From the NCBI GenBank assembly GCA_041744795.1, contig JBGTKD010000028.1, forward strand, positions 1 to 19,203: a DNA stretch of 19,203 nt. The letters run 5' to 3'. The position numbers and the translations under genes were made by a program. Below, in pieces: positions 14,342 through 19,203 of the stretch (position 1 is the stretch's first letter; each line of letters begins with the position of its first letter). The notes under the pieces were generated by a model. The model ran no database searches, was not told the DNA's origin, and saw nothing but the letters and a program-made list of their open reading frames with translations. The stretch comes from DATHWB01 sp041744795 (GTDB lineage: Bacteria; Actinomycetota; Acidimicrobiia; Spongiisociales; ZC4RG35).

Positions 14342-17131
14342 GTGAGTCTGCCCACCGGCGTCGTGACCTTCGTGTTCTCGGATATCGAGGGCAGTACCCG
14401 GCTATGGGAGTCCGATGCGCAGGGGATGGGCCGGTCCCTCGCCCGCCACGACGAGATCGTGCGAACCGTGATCGAACAGCATGACGGGGTCGTGTTCAAG
14501 CACACCGGTGACGGGTTCGGCGCGGCATTCGCATCCGTCTCCGACGGGCTGGCCGCCGCGTCTCAGGTAGCCACCGCACTGGCGGAGGAACCTTGGACCG
14601 GACCAAAGCTCACCTCACGCATCGGTGTCCACTCGGGTGAGGCCGAACCACGCGACGGGGACTACTTCGGATCGACTGTCACCCGGACCGCCCGCCTGAT
14701 GGACGCGGGAAACGGGGGACAGATCGTCGTGTCCGAATCCGCCAGACGCCTGGTGAGCGATAGACCACCTGCCGGAATGGCTTTCGTCGACGCAGGCGAA
14801 CACCGGCTGAAAGATCTGGGTGAGCCGATCAAGATCAGCAGACTCGTTGGGGCCGGCGCAGAGGACGACCGAGAACTCCGCACGCTCGAACGGGCACCCC
14901 ACAACCTACCCATCCAATTGAGCAGGTTCATCGGTCGCAAGGCACAAATCAAAGAACTCGCCGACCTTCTACGACAGTCTCGACTGACGACGCTCACCGG
15001 CATCGGCGGCGTAGGCAAGACGCGCCTCGCTCTGCAAGTGGCAGCAGAGGTGCTCGAAGGGTTCGACGACGGGGCCTGGTTCGTGGAACTGGCATCGCTC
15101 AGCGAGCCTGGACTCCTGGCAGACACCGTCGCGGACGCACTATCCGTCCCGCAGGATCCGACTATCAGCTCCGAGCGCCGGCTCCTCAAATTCCTAGCGA
15201 AGCGTAAGGCGCTTCTGATCATGGACAACTGCGAACATCTCATCGATGACGTGGCCTCATTCGTCAACACCTTGCTGAGGGCCTGTCCCGACGTGCACGT
15301 GATCGCCACCAGCCGGGAGGGTTTGGGCGTCAGCGGTGAGAGTCTGTGGCGGGTGCCATCGCTGCGTGTCGACGAAGATGCGGCCGCCGTCGAGTTGTTC
15401 GCGGAACGGGCCCGGCTTGTCCAGCCGCGCTTCACGATCAACGACAACAACATCAAGGCCGTTGCCGAGATCTGCGTTCGTCTCGACGGCATCCCCCTCG
15501 CCATCGAGCTGGCGACAGCCCGACTGAAGATGCTCAGCGTCGAACAGATCGCCCAGCATCTCAACGATCGTTTCCGTCTCCTCACGGGCGGCAGCCGCAC
15601 ATCAGTGGAACGCCAGCGCACGCTACGAGCGATGATGGACTGGTCATACGACCTTCTTTCCGACTCGGAAAAGACGCTGCTCCGCTGGCTCTCCGTCTTC
15701 TCGGGCGGGTTCAACTACGAGGCCGCTGAAGAGGTCTGCTCCGGCGATGCCATCCTTAGCTTCGAAGTACTCGACCTGCTCGGTCGCCTGGTCGAGGCTT
15801 CCCTCGTGGCATTCGAGTCCGAACCCCGACCGCGTTACCGGCTGCTCGAGACGGTTCGACAGTACGCCATGGACGAGTTGGTCGAGGCGGGCGAGACAGA
15901 GGCTGCTCGCCTCGCTCATGCCACGTTCTTCCGATCGGCCTCGGACTCGATCGCACAGGCCTTCGACGGCATGGACCTCACGCGTGCGAACCTGGCTGCG
16001 ACCGAGGACCTCGACAACTTCCGGTCGGCGATGACCTGGGCGATCGAGTCCGACAACGGTGAGATCGCTCTTGAGATCGCCTGCAACCTTCGACCGTACT
16101 TCTGGATCCGGGTCATGTACCGGGAAGCGATTCGGTGGATCACCACGGCACTCGATCTGGTCGACGACACGGCGACGGAGTTCGTCCCGACAGGGGCTGC
16201 GTACGCACTCATCGATGCGCAGAACCTCCAGGACGGGCACACGACCGAAAAGATCCTGCCACGGGTCGAACGACTGTTCGCGTCCGAGATTCCTGACCGC
16301 CTACGGGGCGACCTGGCGAACGCTCTGGCCGCCCAAGCGATGTCAAGGAACGCACGAGAGGCAGACGAGCTCTTCCGCCAGGCGCAAAAACTGTTGCGGA
16401 CAGCAGGCAGCCTTAATTGGAGCCGGCCTGTTCAGAACCGCATTCTCACTGCATGGTTCATGGGTAGCACCGAACACGAGGTAGAGATCTTGGAGCTAGT
16501 GAATGAGGCATTGGCAGAAGGCGTCAACATTCACCCTGGCGCGGTGCGCGCCGCCTTCATGGTGATCGGGGAGAAGTATCGGCAGGCGATCGACTTCATC
16601 CAGGGCCACTCCCCGGTCGATGACTGGGAGGAGGGCATGATGCTCACCTTTCGCGCCCATTCGGAACGAGCGCTCGGCGCATTCGACGAAGCGGCCGAGT
16701 CTGTGCGCCGGGCATCGAAGATCTTCGGCTCCGACGTCCTGAGCGGCGTCCAATGGGAGAGCGCCATGCTCCGCCTCCACGATGGAGACATCGACGGCGC
16801 CATCGAAGCCCTCGAGCTGCCGTACACCGAGGACGGTCACATCTTCGACGCGTACACCCTTCTGTCAGCACTCGACCTGTGGTCGATCGTGGCCGAACGC
16901 CGAGGTGATCACGAGAGCTCGGCGCTCCTCGCCGGGTATGCGGATGCACTGGTCGAAACGGCGTCGCTGGGACGGCTGGCTGCCAACGTGTTAATCGTCG
17001 ATGCTTCCCGTCGCACCGTCGAGGCTGGCCTCGGCACGGAGACCTTCGAGGAGTTCCTACGTCGGGGGGCGGCAATGACATGGGAAGAACTGACGGCGGT
17101 ACGCGATCGGGCGATCCTCCGCTACAAATGA
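14342..17131 (+). CDS. Class III nucleotide cyclase - STAND/NB-ARC ATPase - TPR-like protein, copy 1
   Basis: A 929-residue cytoplasmic signalling protein. The N-terminal cyclase domain (about 1-170) has metal-binding Asp14 (FSDIEGST) and Asp57 (KHTGDG), adenine-selecting Lys53 and Asp107 (DGDYFG) and Arg118, but Thr114 replaces the usual transition-state Asn. The spacing matches mycobacterial adenylyl cyclases such as Rv1264 as I recall them. A STAND ATPase follows, with Walker A GIGGVGKTR at 220-228, Walker B LLIMDNCEHL at 291-300, TSREGL at 323-328, GIPLAIELA at 383-391 and a winged-helix segment (MDWSYDLLSDSEK). The remainder, from about 500, is helical and TPR-like, and no C-terminal LuxR HTH is present. 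GTG at 14342 aligns with the ATG of copy 2. It probably couples ligand sensing by the C-terminus to cyclic nucleotide output; the ligand is unknown. Confidence 0.9.
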   Translation: MSLPTGVVTFVFSDIEGSTRLWESDAQGMGRSLARHDEIVRTVIEQHDGVVFKHTGDGFGAAFASVSDGLAAASQVATALAEEPWTGPKLTSRIGVHSGEAEPRDGDYFGSTVTRTARLMDAGNGGQIVVSESARRLVSDRPPAGMAFVDAGEHRLKDLGEPIKISRLVGAGAEDDRELRTLERAPHNLPIQLSRFIGRKAQIKELADLLRQSRLTTLTGIGGVGKTRLALQVAAEVLEGFDDGAWFVELASLSEPGLLADTVADALSVPQDPTISSERRLLKFLAKRKALLIMDNCEHLIDDVASFVNTLLRACPDVHVIATSREGLGVSGESLWRVPSLRVDEDAAAVELFAERARLVQPRFTINDNNIKAVAEICVRLDGIPLAIELATARLKMLSVEQIAQHLNDRFRLLTGGSRTSVERQRTLRAMMDWSYDLLSDSEKTLLRWLSVFSGGFNYEAAEEVCSGDAILSFEVLDLLGRLVEASLVAFESEPRPRYRLLETVRQYAMDELVEAGETEAARLAHATFFRSASDSIAQAFDGMDLTRANLAATEDLDNFRSAMTWAIESDNGEIALEIACNLRPYFWIRVMYREAIRWITTALDLVDDTATEFVPTGAAYALIDAQNLQDGHTTEKILPRVERLFASEIPDRLRGDLANALAAQAMSRNAREADELFRQAQKLLRTAGSLNWSRPVQNRILTAWFMGSTEHEVEILELVNEALAEGVNIHPGAVRAAFMVIGEKYRQAIDFIQGHSPVDDWEEGMMLTFRAHSERALGAFDEAAESVRRASKIFGSDVLSGVQWESAMLRLHDGDIDGAIEALELPYTEDGHIFDAYTLLSALDLWSIVAERRGDHESSALLAGYADALVETASLGRLAANVLIVDASRRTVEAGLGTETFEEFLRRGAAMTWEELTAVRDRAILRYK

Positions 17132-17187
17132 GCGGGACAGGCGAGCTCCGACGCGATAAGCGGCTCCGGCACAGCCGCGATGGCCAT

Positions 17188-17209
17188 GCCGTCGAAGGTA
17201 TCAGCTGAC
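17188..17209 (+). repeat. 22-nt block, second copy, upstream of cyclase-STAND copy 2
   Basis: Matches 14268-14289 at 20 of 22 positions but is not attached to a DUF1330 gene: in the same frame the codons before it do not resemble that protein. It reads as a relic carried along when the cyclase gene was duplicated. The rest of the 137-nt gap (17132-17268) holds a weak 6-bp hairpin (17160-17178) and the copy 2 promoter box. Confidence 0.55.
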
Positions 17210-17243
17210 TCCACTTCCTCAACATCCCGACCGATCCCCGGAA

Positions 17244-17268
17244 GGCCCGAGTCGTTAGTGTTCCGCAA
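17244..17268 (+). promoter_or_regulatory. Candidate leaderless promoter of the second cyclase-STAND gene
   Basis: GGCCCG at 17244-17249 and TAGTGT at 17256-17261 end 7 nt before the ATG at 17269, parallel to the layout before copy 1. A second ATG two codons later (17275) is possible but fits the alignment and spacing less well. Confidence 0.5.
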
Positions 17269-19203
17269 ATGAGCATGCCCAGCGGCGTCGTGACCTTCGT
17301 GTTCTCGGACATCGAAGGCAGCACGCGCCTGTGGGAAATGGACCCAAGCGGCATGGAACGCTCGCTCGCCCGCCACGACGAGATTGTGCGCGCCACGATC
17401 CAAGAGGCGGGCGGGTTCCTCTTCAAGCACACCGGTGACGGGTTCGGCGCGGCGTTCGGATCGGTGTCTGCCGCCCTGTCTGCAGCCTCAGGAGTGGCGG
17501 CGGCTCTCGCCGAAGAGAAGTGGGAAGGACCAGCACTCTCGTGTCGGATGGGCGTGCACTCGGGTGAGGCAGAGCCACGGGACGGCGACTACTTCGGGTC
17601 GACTGTCACCAGGACAGCCCGGATCATGGATGCCGGTAACGGCGGACAGATCCTGGTTTCAGAAGCCGCCCGCCGTTTGGTCGGCGAACGCCCACCGCCA
17701 AGCATGGAATTTGTTGACGCCGGGGAACACCGGCTTAAGGATCTGGGCGAACCGGTCAAGCTCAACCGTATGGTGGGGCGCGGGGCAAACGACCCCAGGC
17801 AGCTCCGCACTCTTGAGCGGGCGCCTCACAACCTCCCCGTGCAGCTCAGCAGCTTCGTTGGGCGCGAAGGTCAGATCAAAGAGTTGGCCGACCTCGTCCG
17901 ACAGTCTCGCCTAGTGACACTTTCCGGCATAGGAGGAGTCGGCAAGACACGGCTTTCTCTGCAAGTCGCTGCAGACGTGTTGAGCGATTTCACCGACGGT
18001 GCGTGGTTCGTGGAACTCGCGCCACTCGCGGAAGCAGGCCTGCTGGCAGACACCGTGGCTAATGCGCTCTCGATCCCCCAGGACTCGACGGCTTCTGCTG
18101 AACGCAGGCTCTTCAAGTTCCTCGCCGAGCGGCGGGCATTGGTGATCATCGACAACTGCGAACATCTCATCGACGATGTAGCCGGTTTCGTGGATTCGCT
18201 TCTCAGGGCTTGCCCCGAAGTTCACGTAGTCGCCACCAGCCGGGAAGGGTTGGCCGTCATGGGCGAAGTGCTGTGGCGCGTACCTTCTCTGCGGGTCGAC
18301 GACGACGCGGCAGCCGTCGAATTGTTCGCCGAACGAGCGAGGCTCGTCCAGCCGACTTTCACCATCACAAACGAGAACCTTTCGACAGTCGCCGACCTCT
18401 GTGTGCGCCTCGATGGAATACCGCTTGCGATTGAACTGGCTACAGCCCGGCTCAAGATGCTGACGGTCGAACAGATCGCCCAGCACTTGAACGACCGGTT
18501 CAGGCTCCTGACAGGAGGCAGCCGGACTGCAGTCGAGAGGCAGCGAACCCTCCGAGCGATGATGGACTGGTCATACGACCTGCTCTCCGAACACGAAAAG
18601 GCACTCCTCCGTCGCCTGTCGGTCTTCTACGACGGCTTCACCTACGAGGCCGCCGAAGAGGTCTGTTCGGGAGAGATGCTCCCGCGGTTCGAGGTGTTGG
18701 ACCTGCTCGGCCGACTGGTCGAAGCGTCAGTCGTGACCTTCGAGACGGAACTGCGACGCTATCGACTCTTGGAAACTGTGCGTCAATACGCCCTTGACAA
18801 GCTCTTCGAAGCCGACGAAGCCGACGAGGCTCGGCTGCGACATGCCGAGTTCTTCCTATCCATTTCTCGATCGGTTCGCGACGGCCTCGACAGGGACGAC
18901 TTCACCTTCATGAGCGTCGGCAACGACGAACTCGGCAACAACCGGGCAGCGATGACCTGGGCCCTTGAGTCGGGAAAGGGCGAGTTAGCGCTCGAGTTGG
19001 CTTGCAATCTCCGCATGTACTTCTGGAATCGGGTCATGTACCGCGAGTCGACGAGGTGGCTGACATCGGCTCTAGACCTCGTCGAAGACGGCGCCTCTTA
19101 CTTCGTACCCATCGGCGCCGCCTTCGCCCTCACCGATGCCACAAACCTGAGCGACGTCGCTCTGATCGCCCAACTATTGCCACGCGTTCAACGACTTCTT
19201 GAG
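17269..19203 (+). CDS. Class III nucleotide cyclase - STAND/NB-ARC ATPase - TPR-like protein, copy 2, C-terminus outside window
   Basis: The frame is open for 645 codons to the window edge. It aligns with copy 1 without gaps for about the first 490 residues: by hand count 108 of 140 residues match in the cyclase domain and 91 of 120 around the P-loop (191-310). It has the same Asp14, Lys53, Asp57, Asp107 and Arg118, and again Thr114 in place of Asn. It carries Walker A GIGGVGKTR, Walker B LVIIDNCEHL, VATSREGL and GIPLAIELA, and then a shorter, more divergent start of the helical C-terminal region (DGLDRDDFTFMSVGNDELGN). The protein is probably near 900 residues if it ends like copy 1. The likely role is the same kind of sensor-driven cyclase with a different ligand. 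Whether more copies follow cannot be seen. Confidence 0.9.
   Translation, partial: MSMPSGVVTFVFSDIEGSTRLWEMDPSGMERSLARHDEIVRATIQEAGGFLFKHTGDGFGAAFGSVSAALSAASGVAAALAEEKWEGPALSCRMGVHSGEAEPRDGDYFGSTVTRTARIMDAGNGGQILVSEAARRLVGERPPPSMEFVDAGEHRLKDLGEPVKLNRMVGRGANDPRQLRTLERAPHNLPVQLSSFVGREGQIKELADLVRQSRLVTLSGIGGVGKTRLSLQVAADVLSDFTDGAWFVELAPLAEAGLLADTVANALSIPQDSTASAERRLFKFLAERRALVIIDNCEHLIDDVAGFVDSLLRACPEVHVVATSREGLAVMGEVLWRVPSLRVDDDAAAVELFAERARLVQPTFTITNENLSTVADLCVRLDGIPLAIELATARLKMLTVEQIAQHLNDRFRLLTGGSRTAVERQRTLRAMMDWSYDLLSEHEKALLRRLSVFYDGFTYEAAEEVCSGEMLPRFEVLDLLGRLVEASVVTFETELRRYRLLETVRQYALDKLFEADEADEARLRHAEFFLSISRSVRDGLDRDDFTFMSVGNDELGNNRAAMTWALESGKGELALELACNLRMYFWNRVMYRESTRWLTSALDLVEDGASYFVPIGAAFALTDATNLSDVALIAQLLPRVQRLLE

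Noticed and set aside
14662..15714. A 350-codon minus-strand frame inside cyclase-STAND copy 1.
   Set aside because: Ser/Arg-rich shadow of a gene with intact cyclase and P-loop motifs; typical of high-GC DNA.
17160..17178. Hairpin GCGGCT-N7-AGCCGC after cyclase-STAND copy 1, considered as a terminator.
   Set aside because: Only 6 bp and followed by no T-run on the plus strand.
17180..17272. A 30-codon ORF whose TGA overlaps the ATG of cyclase-STAND copy 2 (ATGA).
   Set aside because: No Shine-Dalgarno sequence, no counterpart before copy 1, and it would be untranscribed if copy 2 is leaderless; probably chance.
14342..19203. Calling the cyclase-STAND pair a proven antiphage system.
   Set aside because: Domain order is suggestive, but no other defence gene, effector with a cyclic-nucleotide-binding domain, or mobile element is in view.

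Overview
The window is GC-rich and packed with genes on both strands. It has many GTG starts, short intergenic gaps and several start codons sitting 6-7 nt behind a -10-like hexamer, as in leaderless transcripts. With PspC-type sensor kinases, LiaF-like proteins and cyclase-STAND regulators, this suggests a chromosomal segment from a high-GC actinobacterium, perhaps Acidimicrobiia-like. That placement is inferred from gene content, not from a marker gene. I see no rRNA, tRNA, CRISPR array, IS element or phage gene.

Left part (1-4103): central metabolism. A leftward operon carries pgi (glucose-6-phosphate isomerase) and zwf (glucose-6-phosphate dehydrogenase, cut by the window edge), coupled by a 4-nt GTGA overlap. 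purB (adenylosuccinate lyase) diverges from it across a 79-nt promoter region with mirrored -10 elements.

Middle-left (4122-8350): an envelope-stress module. It has a LiaF-like anchored protein, then a leftward sensor kinase with an N-terminal PspC domain and its NarL-type response regulator. Diverging from the kinase is a long PspC/LiaF-like membrane protein followed by a small two-helix membrane protein and a strong hairpin terminator. The layout resembles actinobacterial three-component systems such as EsrISR of Corynebacterium glutamicum: a PspC membrane protein thought to restrain a PspC kinase that phosphorylates a LuxR-type regulator.

Middle (8317-14288): unrelated accessory and metabolic genes. 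These are a TauE/SafE-type permease split into two coupled half-genes, a six-helix membrane protein, an (alpha/alpha)6 glycosidase with a small upstream partner, an aromatic amino acid decarboxylase strikingly like the animal enzyme, an M24 (Xaa-Pro peptidase) protein with an unclear start, and a DUF1330 protein. All intergenic gaps are under 140 nt.

Right part (14342-19203): the most interesting region. Two tandem paralogs each combine an N-terminal class III nucleotide cyclase, a STAND/NB-ARC-like ATPase and a TPR-like C-terminal region. The second runs off the window. Cyclase and ATPase parts are about 76-77% identical by hand count while the C-terminal regions diverge more. Both cyclases keep the metal, substrate and arginine residues but replace the transition-state asparagine with threonine. 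Both genes have the same TAnTGT-7 nt-start layout, and a 22-nt block at the end of the DUF1330 gene recurs upstream of the second copy, marking the extent of the duplication.
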